Shown: positions 18,346 through 29,815, counted from the stretch's first letter. The stretch: 64,000 nucleotides of DNA from Ectopseudomonas composti (GCF_001567565.1 NZ_LSSW01000028.1:62001-126000); one strand, 5' to 3'. Numbers and translations: made by a program. The notes: generated by a model from the letters alone, not told the origin.

Positions 18346-18852
18346 ATGGGCAAGCGAATGTTGGGCAAAGGTTTGATCTTTGGTGTCCTGAGCATGGCCA
18401 GTGTTGGCGCGTTCGCCGACGCGGCTGGGGGCAATGGCTGCGGCTGGGGCAACATGCTCTTCGAAGGACAGCGTGGCATGGCGCCTCACTTCCTCGCCAC
18501 CACCACCAATGGCACCTTCGGCAACGCGACCTTCGGCATGACCTCCGGTACCAACGGTTGCGATACCAGCGGCGCGTTGGGCTACAACGGTCGCTCCATG
18601 CTGGCGATGAACGGCATGCTCGATTCCATCGCCGAAGACATGGCCATGGGCCAGGGCGAAGCGCTGGACGCCTATGCCACCTTGCTGGGCGTCGAAGCCC
18701 AGGACCGTGCGCACTTCGCCAAGGTCACCCACGACAATTTCGGCAGCATCTTCAGCAAGGCCGACGCCACCAGCGAGCAGGTGCTCGCCGCTACTCTCGA
18801 TGTGATGAGCCGTGACGCGCAACTGGCGCGCTACGTTAAACAGCCGGCCTGA
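18346..18852 (+). CDS. DUF3015 family secreted protein
   Basis: A 168-residue precursor with a signal peptide (MGKRMLGKGLIFGVLSMASV, cleavage near AFA-DA). The mature part is rich in Gly and Asn, with NGCGWGNMLFEGQRG and TSGTNGCDTSGALG; two cysteines may pair. DUF3015 proteins are exported proteins of unknown function. ATG 18346 is chosen because it starts the signal peptide; the frame is open from 18271. A strong terminator follows, shared with convergent glyA. Confidence 0.82.
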   Translation: MGKRMLGKGLIFGVLSMASVGAFADAAGGNGCGWGNMLFEGQRGMAPHFLATTTNGTFGNATFGMTSGTNGCDTSGALGYNGRSMLAMNGMLDSIAEDMAMGQGEALDAYATLLGVEAQDRAHFAKVTHDNFGSIFSKADATSEQVLAATLDVMSRDAQLARYVKQPA

Positions 18853-18869
18853 GGTGGAATCCAGGCAAA

Positions 18870-18897
18870 AAGAAGCCCGCCAATAGGCGGGCTTCTT
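18870..18897. terminator. Bidirectional terminator between DUF3015 gene and glyA
   Basis: A perfect 12-bp stem (AAGAAGCCCGCC, 18870-18881; GGCGGGCTTCTT, 18886-18897) has an AATA loop. A and T runs on either side let it work for both converging genes. Confidence 0.9.
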
Positions 18898-18913
18898 CAT
18901 TTCAGTTGCTGCT

Positions 18914-20167
18914 TCAGTTGCCGTATACCGGGAACTTGGCGCAGAGGGCTTTGACCTGATCGCGCACGCGGCCTTCGACTTCGTCGTTGCCGAGGTTGGC
19001 CAGCACTTCGCAGATCCAGCCCGCCAACTGACGGCACTCGTCTTCCTTGAAGCCGCGAGTGGTCACGGCCGGGGTGCCGATACGCAGGCCTGAGGTGACG
19101 AACGGCGAGCGCGGGTCGTTCGGTACGCTGTTCTTGTTCACGGTGATGAAAGCGCGGCCCAGGGCGGCGTCTGCGTCCTTGCCGGTGATGTCCTGCTTGA
19201 TCAGCGACAGCAGGAACAGATGGTTCTCGGTGCCACCGGAGACCACGTCGTAGCCGTTGTCGATGAATACCTGAGCCATGCTCTGGGCGTTCTTGATCAC
19301 CTGCGCCTGGTAGGCCTTGAACTCGGGCTGCAGGGCTTCCTTGAAGCACACCGCCTTGGCGGCGATGACGTGCTCCAGCGGGCCACCCTGGCCGCCCGGG
19401 AAGACGGCGGAGTTGAATTTCTTCTCCAGCTCTTCGTTCTTGCGCGCCAGGATCAGGCCGCCGCGCGGGCCGCGCAGGGTCTTGTGGGTGGTGGTGGTGA
19501 CCACGTCAGCGAACGGCACCGGGTTCGGGTACAGGCCAGCAGCGACCAGGCCGGCAACGTGGGCCATGTCGACGAACAGGTAGGCACCGACCTGGTCGGC
19601 GATGGCGCGGAAACGCGGAAAATCCAGCACCTGCGAGTAGGCGCTGAAACCGGCGATGATCATCTTCGGCTTGTGCTCGACGGCTAGGCGCTCGACTTCG
19701 TCGTAGTCGATCAGGCCCTGGTCGTTGATGCCGTACTGCACGGCGTTGTAGATCTTGCCGGAGAAGCTGACGCTGGCGCCGTGGGTCAGGTGACCACCGT
19801 GGGCCAGGCTCATGCCCAGCACGGTGTCGCCGGCTTCGAGCAGGGCCATGTACACGGCGCTATTGGCCTGGCTGCCGGAATGCGGCTGGACGTTGGCATA
19901 GTCGGCGCCGAACAGCTGCTTGGCGCGGTCGATGGCGAGCTGCTCGACCACGTCGACGTATTCGCAGCCACCGTAGTAGCGCTTGCCTGGATACCCTTCG
20001 GCGTACTTGTTGGTCAGCACGCTACCCTGGGCTTCCATCACCGCCGGGCTGGTGTAGTTTTCCGAGGCGATCAGCTCGATGTGCTCTTCCTGGCGCAGTG
20101 CTTCCTGCTCCATGGCGGTAAAGAGTTCGGCGTCATAACGAGCGAGGGTCAAATCACGGCTGAACAT
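18914..20167 (-). CDS. glyA: Serine hydroxymethyltransferase
   Basis: A 417-residue PLP enzyme, the standard bacterial length. The PLP-binding lysine is Lys229 in [14 protein letters not shown]; other landmarks are [12 protein letters not shown], the GGCEYVD segment and HGGHLTHG. It interconverts serine and glycine with tetrahydrofolate, supplying one-carbon units. Pseudomonas genomes carry more than one glyA. This copy, next to morA, corresponds by position to glyA3 of P. aeruginosa (from memory). No glycine riboswitch is evident in the short upstream region. Confidence 0.95.
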   Translation of the reverse strand: MFSRDLTLARYDAELFTAMEQEALRQEEHIELIASENYTSPAVMEAQGSVLTNKYAEGYPGKRYYGGCEYVDVVEQLAIDRAKQLFGADYANVQPHSGSQANSAVYMALLEAGDTVLGMSLAHGGHLTHGASVSFSGKIYNAVQYGINDQGLIDYDEVERLAVEHKPKMIIAGFSAYSQVLDFPRFRAIADQVGAYLFVDMAHVAGLVAAGLYPNPVPFADVVTTTTHKTLRGPRGGLILARKNEELEKKFNSAVFPGGQGGPLEHVIAAKAVCFKEALQPEFKAYQAQVIKNAQSMAQVFIDNGYDVVSGGTENHLFLLSLIKQDITGKDADAALGRAFITVNKNSVPNDPRSPFVTSGLRIGTPAVTTRGFKEDECRQLAGWICEVLANLGNDEVEGRVRDQVKALCAKFPVYGN

Positions 20168-20292
20168 GGCGGTCCCCTGAAATCAGCTGGGCGGTAGAAG
20201 AAGGGGGCGGATTCTACCGCAAAGGTCGCATTCAGGCATATGAGGGTCGGTCATGAAGCAGACAAATGCCCCTCATGCGCCTTTCGCGCCGC

Positions 20293-23200
20293 TCAGTCGA
20301 GCATGAACAACGCGGCGCCGCTGAACTGCGCGCTGAACTGTTGCGCGGACATCGGCTTGCCCAGCAGGTAGCCCTGTACCTCGTCGCAGTCGTGTTCGCG
20401 GAGGAAATCCAGCTGTTTCTGCGACTCGACGCCCTCGGCGATCACGGCCAGGTTCAGGCTGTGGGCCATGGCGATGATGGCGCGAGCGATCTGCGCATCC
20501 TGCTCGCCCTCCGGCAGGCCGTCGACGAAGCTGCGGTCGATCTTCAATACGTCGATGGGGAACTGCTTGAGGTAGTTCAGCGACGAGTAGCCGGTGCCGA
20601 AGTCATCCACCGCGATGCACAGGCCCAGTTGCTTCAGGTCGGCCAGAGTCTGCATGGCGCTGGCGACATCGCGCATCAGGATGCTCTCGGTCAGCTCCAC
20701 TTCCAGGGAGGAAGGGGCAATGGCTGCTTTAGCAATGATGGCCGAGATGCGCGAAGTCAGGTCGCCTTCGGCGAACTGACGGGCGGAGAGGTTGACCGAC
20801 ACTTTGGGGATGCGAATCTTCTGCTCATGCCAGGCCTTGAGCTGGCTGCAGGCTTCCTCGAGCACCCATTCGCCGACCTGGACCACCAGGCCGAGCTCTT
20901 CCAGTACCGGAATGAAGTCGTTGGGCGGAACCAGGCCACGGGTCGGGTGATTCCAGCGCAGCAGCGCTTCCACGCCAGTCAGGCGACGGCCATCGCCGGA
21001 GAACTGCGGCTGATAGTGGAGCACGAACTGGCCCTGTTCCTGGGCGTGGCGCAGGTCGCTTTCCAGTTCCAGGCGTTCCAGGGCGCTGGCGTTCATGTCG
21101 GCCTGGTAGAACTGGAAGTTGTTCTTGCCGCGTTCCTTGGCGTGGTACATCGCGGTGTCGGCGTTCTTCATCAACTGGCTCAGCTCGTCACCGTCTTGCG
21201 GGGCAAGGGCGATGCCGATGCTGGCAGTGACGAAGAACTCGCGGCCTTCGAGCACGAAGGGGCGAGCCAGGCTGGAGAGAATCTGCTCGGCGACATGGAT
21301 GGCGCGATTCAGGGCGCCTTCACGAGTGGCGCGCGGCTGCAGCAGCAGGGTGAACTCGTCGCCGCCCATGCGCGCCACGGTGTCGTCGCCGTCGACGCAG
21401 GCGGACAGACGCACGGCCACGTCCTTGAGCATGCGGTCGCCGGCCGCATGGCCGAGCGAGTCGTTGATCGGCTTGAAACGGTCGAGGTCGAGGAACATCA
21501 GCACGACCCATTCGTCGTGGCGTTCGGCATGCTGCAGGGCGCTGTGCAGGCGATCCTGGAACAGGGTGCGATTGGGCAGGTGGGTCAGGGCGTCGTAGTA
21601 AGCCAGACGGTGGATGCGCTGTTCGCTGGCCTTGCGCTCGCTGATGTCGCTGAAGAAGCACACGTAGCTGACCAGGTCGCCTTCCTCGTCATGCACCGCA
21701 GTGATGCCGACCCAGGCCGGGAAGTTCTCGCCGCCCCGGCGCTTGAGCCAGACCTCGCCCTCCCAGCTGCCGCGCTGGTTGAGCTGGCCGAGGATGTACT
21801 GCATGTGCGTTGCCTGCTGGCGGTCGGCGGTGAGCATGCCGGGCAACTGGTCGAGCACCTGGCCGGCGGAGTAGCCACTGACGCGGCTGAACGCCTTGTT
21901 GACCTGAACGATGTAGCCAGCCGGGTCGGTTACCAGAATCGCCGCGGTAGAGTGCTCGAATACCGTGGCGGCCATGCGCAGATCCTTTTCCGCGCGGCGC
22001 TGCTGGCTGATGTCACGGCCGACGCCGAGGATGCCTTCGAAGCGACCGTTCTCGTCCCACATCAGCACCAGGCGCAGCTCGACCGGGATCTTGTGGCCGT
22101 CGGCACGCAGGCAATCGAAGACGAACAGCTGGTCCGGCAGCTCGTCGCGCAGGCGGTTGAGGCGGTCACGCTCACCGAGCGCGTCCTGGATGCGCTCGAG
22201 CAATTGGTTGAGCCCGATCAGTTGCTGCGGATTGGCCGCCATGCTGGCAAAGCCATTGGTCATTACCCAGTTGACCGAGTAGCCCATCACCGGCTCGACA
22301 GAGGGGCTGACATAGTTCAATGCCAGGTTGCTGTCGGTAGAGAAAATCACGTCGCTGATGCTTTCTGCCAGCAGGCGATAGCGCTGCTCGCTGTCACGCA
22401 GCGACTGGTTGCGCTCGATCTGTTCGGTGATGTCCTTGGCCACACCGATCAGTCGGCTGACCCGGCCCTGTTCATCACGCGCCAGAGCCTGCTCGCGGAT
22501 GCTGAACCAGCGCCACTGACCGTCGCGGTGGCGCCAGCGCAATACCGACTCGAGCAGCAGGCCGTCGCCGACCACTTTCTGCAGGTTGCGGATGCGCCAG
22601 TAGTAGTCGCTGTCGTCGGGGTGCAGCACCTGGACCCAGAAGTCCTCGCGCATGGCGCGCAGCTCGGCCTTGCTGTAACCCAACTGCAGGCCCAGGCTGT
22701 GGTTGCTGAACAGCACCTGGCGGTTCTGCATGTCGTGTACGTAGAGCAGGTCAGGGACCGAGCGCACCACCTCCGACCAGAAACGCTCGCGCTCGATCAG
22801 TGACAGCTCGATACGCTTGCGGCTGGTGATGTCGCTGATGCTCAGGGTCACCGCCTGGTAGTCCTGGATCATTTCCGGCAGGCGCAGCACCAGCCAGACA
22901 TGGCGCTGCAAACCTTGCGCGGTGACCAGCTGGGTTTCCAGTTCCACCAGGTTGGGGCCTTCGACCACTGCCACCGCCAGGCGATAGCGCAGATCGTCCG
23001 GCTGCACCGGGCCGTTGTCCATCAATTGCTGCCAGGCTTGCTCGGTGGACTTCACCCCGAGCAGGTTGAGCGCCACCTGGTTGGCCTCGGTGATGCGCAA
23101 TTGATCGAGCAGTTGCTCCTGATGCCCGGCATCGGCCTGCAACCAGCGCTGCAGCCCCCCGGCATCACGCAGCTTGTGTTGCAGCAAGAGGCTGCGCAAG

Positions 23201-24513
23201 CCGGAAAGATCGAGCACGCAGAGGGCTACGCCGGTGCCTTCGAAAATGTCCTGATAGCGCCTGCGGGTCTCTTGCAGCACGCGCATCGCCTGCTGCTCGT
23301 CGGTGACGTCACGCAGCACCCACACGTAGCCGGCCTGTTGGCCGACCCCGCCGATATCGCTGCGGGTCACGGCGAACAGGCGGGCGCGGCCGTCGTCTTC
23401 CACCCTGACCAGTTCCGGCCCCAGGTCATGAGTCAGTTGCGGGCTGTTGAGCAACAGGGGGTCGAGGTCGGGTAGCAGGTCGAGCAGGTGGACATCCCAG
23501 GCCGCTTCACTACTCAGCCCGAACAGGGCTTCGGCCTGCGGGTTGAGGTAACGCAGCTTGCCATCGGCCTGGGTCACCAGAATGCGCTCTTCGACGGCGC
23601 CGAGCGCGCTGGCCGCCTGGCGCAGCGAACGGCGCGACTCGGTATTCAGGCGTTGCAGGCGGCGTTGCTCGCGCTGCAGGCCATAGAGCGCCAGCAGGGT
23701 GAGCAGGCTGCACAGGGTAAACAGCAGGAACTTGCCGGCCAGGCTCGGCATCAGCTCGTTTCCGGCGCGGTCGGCGTCGAACAGCGCACGCAGCTGCCAG
23801 TCACTGCCGGGCAGAGGGATCAGCTGCAGGCTCTGCGCCTGCTCCGCAGCGGTCACCGGTGCGACGATGTTGCGCGCTTGCCCCAGGTCATCGGCACGCG
23901 CGATGACACGCTGGCTGAGGAGGTCTTCGAGCAGCCATAGGTGTTCACTCTGATGCTGTTCGCGCAGCCAACTGCGTAATGCGCTGGTGCGCATGCGCAG
24001 TACACGGTGGCTGTCATCGGCCTGGCGCAACAACAGGTACAGCACGCCGTCGTCCTGCGCGCTGAAGGCGAAGTGGTACGGCGCGGACCCGCTGCGCTGC
24101 TGCTGATTGCGGATGAAGCTGAGGTCACGCGATTCGCTGGCACTGTCGGCCAGCAAGCGTCCGTGGGCGTCGAGCCAGGCCACGCTGTTCAACGTTGGGA
24201 AGATGCTGCGCAGTATCGTGACCAGCTCGTCGCCATTGCTGTCTCGCGCTGCAACGCTCTGCAGCATCGCCTGGCCAGCCTTGGCCTTCAGGCGCATGTT
24301 CAGACTCACATGCCTGGCCAGCTGGGCGCTGTAGCCCTGGCTCAGTTGCTTCTGGCTGTCGAGCAACTGGCGGTATTCCTGCGTCAGCTGCCAGGCCAGC
24401 AGCGTCAGGATCGCCAACACCAGCACCACCAGAGCACGCCGCAACGCTTCGCGGCGCTTTGGTGCGCGCGACTCGCCGGGAGGAGGAGACGGCAGGGAGG
24501 AGGGGGTCGACAC
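20293..24513 (-). CDS. morA: MorA, membrane-bound multi-PAS GGDEF-EAL protein
   Basis: A 1406-residue inner-membrane signalling protein from a GTG start at 24513. A first transmembrane helix (about 24-45) and a second (about 257-277) bracket a periplasmic sensor. About five PAS-like domains follow (starts near 304, 415, 574, 704, 846). The GGDEF motif is at 1050-1054 (RMGGDEF) and the EAL motif at 1182-1184 (EALLRW), both intact with the downstream DDFGTGYSSLNYL and EGVES loops. It can therefore make and hydrolyse cyclic-di-GMP. MorA in Pseudomonas controls flagellar development, biofilm formation and protease secretion. Length and domain order match the P. aeruginosa protein. Confidence 0.95.
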   Translation of the reverse strand: MSTPSSLPSPPPGESRAPKRREALRRALVVLVLAILTLLAWQLTQEYRQLLDSQKQLSQGYSAQLARHVSLNMRLKAKAGQAMLQSVAARDSNGDELVTILRSIFPTLNSVAWLDAHGRLLADSASESRDLSFIRNQQQRSGSAPYHFAFSAQDDGVLYLLLRQADDSHRVLRMRTSALRSWLREQHQSEHLWLLEDLLSQRVIARADDLGQARNIVAPVTAAEQAQSLQLIPLPGSDWQLRALFDADRAGNELMPSLAGKFLLFTLCSLLTLLALYGLQREQRRLQRLNTESRRSLRQAASALGAVEERILVTQADGKLRYLNPQAEALFGLSSEAAWDVHLLDLLPDLDPLLLNSPQLTHDLGPELVRVEDDGRARLFAVTRSDIGGVGQQAGYVWVLRDVTDEQQAMRVLQETRRRYQDIFEGTGVALCVLDLSGLRSLLLQHKLRDAGGLQRWLQADAGHQEQLLDQLRITEANQVALNLLGVKSTEQAWQQLMDNGPVQPDDLRYRLAVAVVEGPNLVELETQLVTAQGLQRHVWLVLRLPEMIQDYQAVTLSISDITSRKRIELSLIERERFWSEVVRSVPDLLYVHDMQNRQVLFSNHSLGLQLGYSKAELRAMREDFWVQVLHPDDSDYYWRIRNLQKVVGDGLLLESVLRWRHRDGQWRWFSIREQALARDEQGRVSRLIGVAKDITEQIERNQSLRDSEQRYRLLAESISDVIFSTDSNLALNYVSPSVEPVMGYSVNWVMTNGFASMAANPQQLIGLNQLLERIQDALGERDRLNRLRDELPDQLFVFDCLRADGHKIPVELRLVLMWDENGRFEGILGVGRDISQQRRAEKDLRMAATVFEHSTAAILVTDPAGYIVQVNKAFSRVSGYSAGQVLDQLPGMLTADRQQATHMQYILGQLNQRGSWEGEVWLKRRGGENFPAWVGITAVHDEEGDLVSYVCFFSDISERKASEQRIHRLAYYDALTHLPNRTLFQDRLHSALQHAERHDEWVVLMFLDLDRFKPINDSLGHAAGDRMLKDVAVRLSACVDGDDTVARMGGDEFTLLLQPRATREGALNRAIHVAEQILSSLARPFVLEGREFFVTASIGIALAPQDGDELSQLMKNADTAMYHAKERGKNNFQFYQADMNASALERLELESDLRHAQEQGQFVLHYQPQFSGDGRRLTGVEALLRWNHPTRGLVPPNDFIPVLEELGLVVQVGEWVLEEACSQLKAWHEQKIRIPKVSVNLSARQFAEGDLTSRISAIIAKAAIAPSSLEVELTESILMRDVASAMQTLADLKQLGLCIAVDDFGTGYSSLNYLKQFPIDVLKIDRSFVDGLPEGEQDAQIARAIIAMAHSLNLAVIAEGVESQKQLDFLREHDCDEVQGYLLGKPMSAQQFSAQFSGAALFMLD

Positions 24514-24923
24514 GTTCTGTGAACCTGCAGCTAGTGCTGGGCTATTGTAGCGTTACGGCGCGCGGTTAGGCCTGCGCTCGCGCGAGCCGGCTAGCATGCC
24601 TGTAAACGTGGCCAAGTGCCAGCTGTGCCGACGAGCGTGGGTTTGCCCTGACCCCCACATTCCGGTAGCTTTGCGCCGCGCGCGTGAACTGTCCGCGCGG
24701 TACTTGGCGTTCGCTCCGACAGGGGCTAAGGTCTCTGCACGACGCCCCCGCTGCGGCCTCCGTGAAAACTGGCAGCAGCCGGTGATACGGCGGCCAGGCC
24801 GGCACATGTCAGGGGGCATCGCCTGTTAGACTACGCGTCTTGCCGGTGTCGTCACTCGCAATCTTTTGCAGTGTCTGCCAGGCCCGCCACTTCCAGCTCT
24901 CATTCTCACCAGTCAGGTTCTCC
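24514..24923. other. 410-bp intergenic region between morA and ettA
   Basis: This divergent control region is GC-rich and has no convincing gene. A 77-codon frame at 24596-24829 has arginine-rich, biased composition and no ribosome site. A TAGACT at 24826-24831 could be a -10 for ettA. I see no clear operator or structured RNA. Confidence 0.5.
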
Positions 24924-26591
<1,668 letters not shown>

Positions 26592-26605
26592 GTGTTCGCC
26601 AGATG

Positions 26606-26636
26606 AAAAAACGGAGCCTTCGGGCTCCGTTTTTCG
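26606..26636 (+). terminator. Rho-independent terminator after ettA
   Basis: The stem ACGGAGCC (26611-26618) and GGCTCCGT (26623-26630) carries a TTCG tetraloop, is preceded by an A-run and followed by TTTTT. It can serve both ettA and the convergent PilZ gene. Confidence 0.9.
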
Positions 26637-26688
26637 TTGCGGCATTTGCGCGGAGCGGGCTGTGTGCGCCTGCTGCCCCGCCAGCGGC

Positions 26689-27021
26689 TCAGAGTTTTGC
26701 CAGCAGGCTGTCCAGTGCCTTGGCCTGATCCTCGGCCAGGTCGATGATATGAAAGCCCGCCCAGCAATGCTGGCCATCGGCGCCGGGGCGACTCCACAGG
26801 CAGTCGGCACCCAGGCGCACCTCCTGAACCTTGTCGCTGCCCGCGGTGCACACCAGTCGGCATTGCAGCACCGCGTCCGCGGTCTGTGGCGTATCGCTGA
26901 ACAGCATGAAACCGTCGGCGGACAGGTCGACGATGCGGCCCAGGCGCTGGCCGCTGTTGAGGTCGAAGACCTCCAGCTGCATCTCGGTGCCATGGCGGCT
27001 GTGTTGGCGACGCTCTTCCAT
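26689..27021 (-). CDS. Single-domain PilZ protein
   Basis: A 110-residue protein consisting only of a PilZ domain. The arginine motif is near the N terminus (ERRQHSRH), and the D/NxSxxG motif is DLSADG in IVDLSADGFMLFSD. It should bind cyclic-di-GMP in the cytoplasm. It starts 9 bases after the stop of a DUF1631 gene and is evidently co-transcribed with it. The partner is unknown; the DUF1631 protein is the obvious candidate. Confidence 0.87.
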   Translation of the reverse strand: MEERRQHSRHGTEMQLEVFDLNSGQRLGRIVDLSADGFMLFSDTPQTADAVLQCRLVCTAGSDKVQEVRLGADCLWSRPGADGQHCWAGFHIIDLAEDQAKALDSLLAKL

Positions 27022-27030
27022 GGAAATTCC

Positions 27031-29355
27031 TCAGCGGGGTTCGGCTGTGCGCCCAGTGAAGCGCTGCAGCACACGATAGATGGCGGTCAATGCACGATCC
27101 ACCAGAGGCGTCGCGCGTTCGGGAGTGACGATACGGGCCAGGCCCTTTTCCATTTCGCTGGCCAGCAGGGTCAGCGGCTTGATCGCCACGCGCTGGCCGC
27201 TGTTGTCGACGAACATGTAGTTGTGGGTGGTCGGGCTGAACCAGGAGAGCTTGAGTACGCGGCTCTTGCTGTCCTCGACGAATTCGAACCAAGTGCCGAA
27301 CTCGACGTTGGCCAGTTCCTTGGCCAGCATCTGCGCGCGGGCCGAGAGTTTGCTACGCGGGGGCGCCTGGCGAGCCAGGTCGGCATCTTCGCCGAGCATC
27401 GCGCCCAGCGGGCTTTCCGGCAGATTGGGCTTGAGCTGCGCCGCCAGCTGCGGCTGCTTGGCCTGTACCGCGTGCTGGCAGGCCACCAGATCCTGTAGCA
27501 GGCGGCGGATGCCGTCTTCGTGATAGCCACCCAGCAGTTCCAGGCCCTTGCGCAGGTCGCTGAGCATGGGCACGCGTATCTCCTGCAGGTGCTGTTTGTC
27601 GGCATCGCCCAGTGGCGTGCCGCTCCAGGCCAATTGTTCGGCCACTTCGCAGGCGCGTCGCCACTCTGCGTTGTGCTCGCCGTGGCGCAGCAGGACGAAC
27701 ACCAGCACGTCGGCCCAGGTCAGTTCGAGGAAGTTGCGGATGATCGCCGGCAGGTCGCGCTGCGCAACGCATTGCTGAACCACCTCCAGCGCCTGCTCAC
27801 GAGCACCGAGCAGGCGGTCGCGGCCCTTGGCTGCCTCGACCGCACGGCGCTCACGCAACTCGACCTTGTGACGCAGGGTTTCGACGTACTCGTTGAATTC
27901 TTCGATCAGGCTGTCGAACAGCCCCAGATCCCCGCTAAAGCCGTGAATCACCCGCTCGACCACCCACTGCATCTTGGCCAGCAGGCCACGCTCGTCACCT
28001 TCGCTGCCATACAGCACGCCGGCCTGAGCCATCGCATTGAGCAGGCGACGAGCCGGATGGTGGTGCTGGGTGAACAGTGCCTTGTCCAGCAACGCGATTT
28101 TCAGATAAGGCGTATGCAAGTGTGAGAGTGCGGTCTTGCAGGCGTCCGGCAGGTTCTCGTCGTCGAGGATGAAGTCGAACAGCATGCCGACAAGGTCGAT
28201 CACGTCGGCTTCCTGATCGGATACCTTGCTGTCGCCTGGCAAGCTGCTGTGCGATTCAAGCTGCTGTTGCAGGTCTGCTTTGAGGCCTTCCACGGCCTGC
28301 GGCTTGTGCAGGCGCTGGGCTAGCTCGCTGGCGGACTGCTGCTGCATGCGGTTGAGCGCATCGAGCAGTTCGCTGGCGCTGTAGGTACGGCTGGCCTCGC
28401 GTGGCGAGAAGCTGACGATGCTGCGCGTGCCACCCAGCAACGGCGCATCCGGATGGCTGTGGCGGTGCTCGTCGAGCAGGCTGGAGAGGCCGCTGAACAA
28501 GGCGCTTGGGTCGCTTGGTGGCGGTGCGTTGAGGTCGAGATCGAGCAGCGCCGGCGCTGGGCTGGCGGGTGCGTTGCCTGGCTGGACTGGCTCCTGTGGT
28601 TGGCTCGACGGAGCCTCTGCCTTGGGCGGCTCTGGGCGACTGACGCTCGGATTGATCTGCGCGCTGTACTTGAGATTGGGCAGTACGCCGGCATCGATCA
28701 GACGCTGGTTGAGCGCAGCGTAGAGCGAGTCCAGGCTTTGCATCACATGGCGATCGAAGAGCATGTACAATATGGTCTTGATCTGCAGCGGGAACGGGCA
28801 GGGGGCCAGTGCATCACGAAACGCCTGGGCGATGGCCTGCGGGCCGAAGGGGTTGCTGTCCTCGCCGAGCTTCTGGCCATTGTTGAGCAGTGCCAGGCGC
28901 TGCTCCAGGGCGAACAGCGGCTGGGTGCAGCGAGCCTTGACCCGGCTGACCATGTTGGTGACCTGAAGGGTCTCTTCGTAATCTTCGTTCTGCACCAGTG
29001 CCAATTGCTCCGCGTCCAGTGGAGCAGCGGTCTGATTCTGCAATTTGCCGTCGAGGAAGTCGGAGAAATTGTTGGCGATCGCCTGGTGATAGCTGCGTTC
29101 TATCTGCGGACGCTGGCGGCGAATCTCGCGCATGCTGTCGAAGAACAGCGTCTGCACCTTGTTGTTCTCGGCCTTCTCGGCGCACTCGAAGAGCGTGTCG
29201 TCGACCTGGCCGAAAACGCCGTTGAGGTGCTCAGCCAAACGGTTCATCACCAATTTGCGGCAGGCCTGCACCAGATCGCTGAAGCGCGGCTGGATACCGC
29301 GGCTCGCGAGGCTGACCACCTTGGGATGAATAGGGGGCTTGTCCTGGTTACTCAT
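27031..29355 (-). CDS. DUF1631 family protein, first copy
   Basis: A large (774 residues), mostly alpha-helical cytoplasmic protein, with the family-typical N terminus (QVDDTLFECAEKAENN) and a Pro/Ala-rich linker near residues 230-270. The C-terminal domain near residues 680-735 is predicted beta-rich (FGTWFEFVEDSKSRVLKLSW; YMFVDNSGQRVAI), resembling a small barrel. Older databases label such proteins 'thymidine phosphorylase', which I consider wrong: no phosphorylase motif is visible. A paralogue is at 43912. Co-transcription with a PilZ gene suggests a link to cyclic-di-GMP. Confidence 0.83.
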   Translation of the reverse strand: MSNQDKPPIHPKVVSLASRGIQPRFSDLVQACRKLVMNRLAEHLNGVFGQVDDTLFECAEKAENNKVQTLFFDSMREIRRQRPQIERSYHQAIANNFSDFLDGKLQNQTAAPLDAEQLALVQNEDYEETLQVTNMVSRVKARCTQPLFALEQRLALLNNGQKLGEDSNPFGPQAIAQAFRDALAPCPFPLQIKTILYMLFDRHVMQSLDSLYAALNQRLIDAGVLPNLKYSAQINPSVSRPEPPKAEAPSSQPQEPVQPGNAPASPAPALLDLDLNAPPPSDPSALFSGLSSLLDEHRHSHPDAPLLGGTRSIVSFSPREASRTYSASELLDALNRMQQQSASELAQRLHKPQAVEGLKADLQQQLESHSSLPGDSKVSDQEADVIDLVGMLFDFILDDENLPDACKTALSHLHTPYLKIALLDKALFTQHHHPARRLLNAMAQAGVLYGSEGDERGLLAKMQWVVERVIHGFSGDLGLFDSLIEEFNEYVETLRHKVELRERRAVEAAKGRDRLLGAREQALEVVQQCVAQRDLPAIIRNFLELTWADVLVFVLLRHGEHNAEWRRACEVAEQLAWSGTPLGDADKQHLQEIRVPMLSDLRKGLELLGGYHEDGIRRLLQDLVACQHAVQAKQPQLAAQLKPNLPESPLGAMLGEDADLARQAPPRSKLSARAQMLAKELANVEFGTWFEFVEDSKSRVLKLSWFSPTTHNYMFVDNSGQRVAIKPLTLLASEMEKGLARIVTPERATPLVDRALTAIYRVLQRFTGRTAEPR

Positions 29356-29473
29356 GGACTGTCCTGGCTGGCGTCGTCGGCTGGCGCGTCCTGCGTCGTG
29401 CCGTAGTTCGATGAAACATATAGTAGTCCATGCTCGCGCTGCAAAGCATTGTCGTAAAAGCAGTTTGCAGGGG

Positions 29474-29501
29474 TTGACAGGGAAAATTTGCTACGTAAAA
29501 T
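29474..29501 (+). promoter_or_regulatory. Sigma-70 promoter of the tRNA cluster
   Basis: A consensus -35 TTGACA (29474-29479), a 16-base spacer and a -10 TAAAAT (29496-29501) are followed by GC-rich GGCGCGCC, the discriminator typical of stringently controlled tRNA promoters. It lies about 60 bases before tRNA-Asn. Confidence 0.8.
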
Positions 29502-29561
29502 GGCGCGCCTCTGAAGCGGTAAAGCGAAAGCCGAAGCGCAGCAGAGCTGGAAGACCGAAGT

Positions 29562-29637
29562 TCCGCGATAGCTCAGTCGGTAGAGCAAATGACTGTTAAT
29601 CATTGGGTCCCTGGTTCGAGTCCAGGTCGCGGAGCCA
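29562..29637 (+). tRNA. tRNA-Asn (GTT)
   Basis: A 76-nt cloverleaf with acceptor arms TCCGCGA and TCGCGGA, anticodon GTT at 29595-29597, T-loop GGTTCGAGTCC and encoded CCA at 29635-29637. First gene of a three-tRNA transcript. Confidence 0.97.
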
Positions 29638-29646
29638 ACTTCCTAT

Positions 29647-29723
29647 CGGGGTATAGCGCAGTCCGGTAGCGCGCTTGCTTTGGGAGCAAGATGTCGGGAG
29701 TTCGAATCCCCCTACCCCGACCA
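29647..29723 (+). tRNA. tRNA-Pro (TGG)
   Basis: A 77-nt cloverleaf with acceptor arms CGGGGTA and TACCCCG, anticodon loop TTTGGGA (anticodon TGG), T-loop AGTTCGAATCC and encoded CCA at 29721-29723. It is 9 bases after tRNA-Asn. Confidence 0.97.
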
Positions 29724-29728
29724 TATTT

Positions 29729-29804
29729 GGGTCGTTAGCTCAGTTGGTAGAGCAGTTGGCTTTTAACCAATTGGTCGTAGGTTCGAATCCTACACGACCC
29801 ACCA
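29729..29804 (+). tRNA. tRNA-Lys (TTT)
   Basis: A 76-nt cloverleaf with acceptor arms GGGTCGT and ACGACCC, anticodon TTT at 29762-29764, and encoded CCA at 29802-29804. It is 5 bases after tRNA-Pro and is followed by a terminator. Confidence 0.97.
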
Positions 29805-29815
29805 CCACAACGAAC

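Noticed and set aside
20266..22803. Long open frame (845 codons) opposite morA
   Set aside because: It is the complementary strand of strongly conserved MorA domains, has no ribosome site and a low-complexity His/Gln/Ala/Val composition typical of antisense GC-rich coding DNA.
24596..24829. 77-codon frame between morA and ettA
   Set aside because: It has no ribosome site and an Arg/Pro/Ala-biased composition; nothing suggests a real protein.
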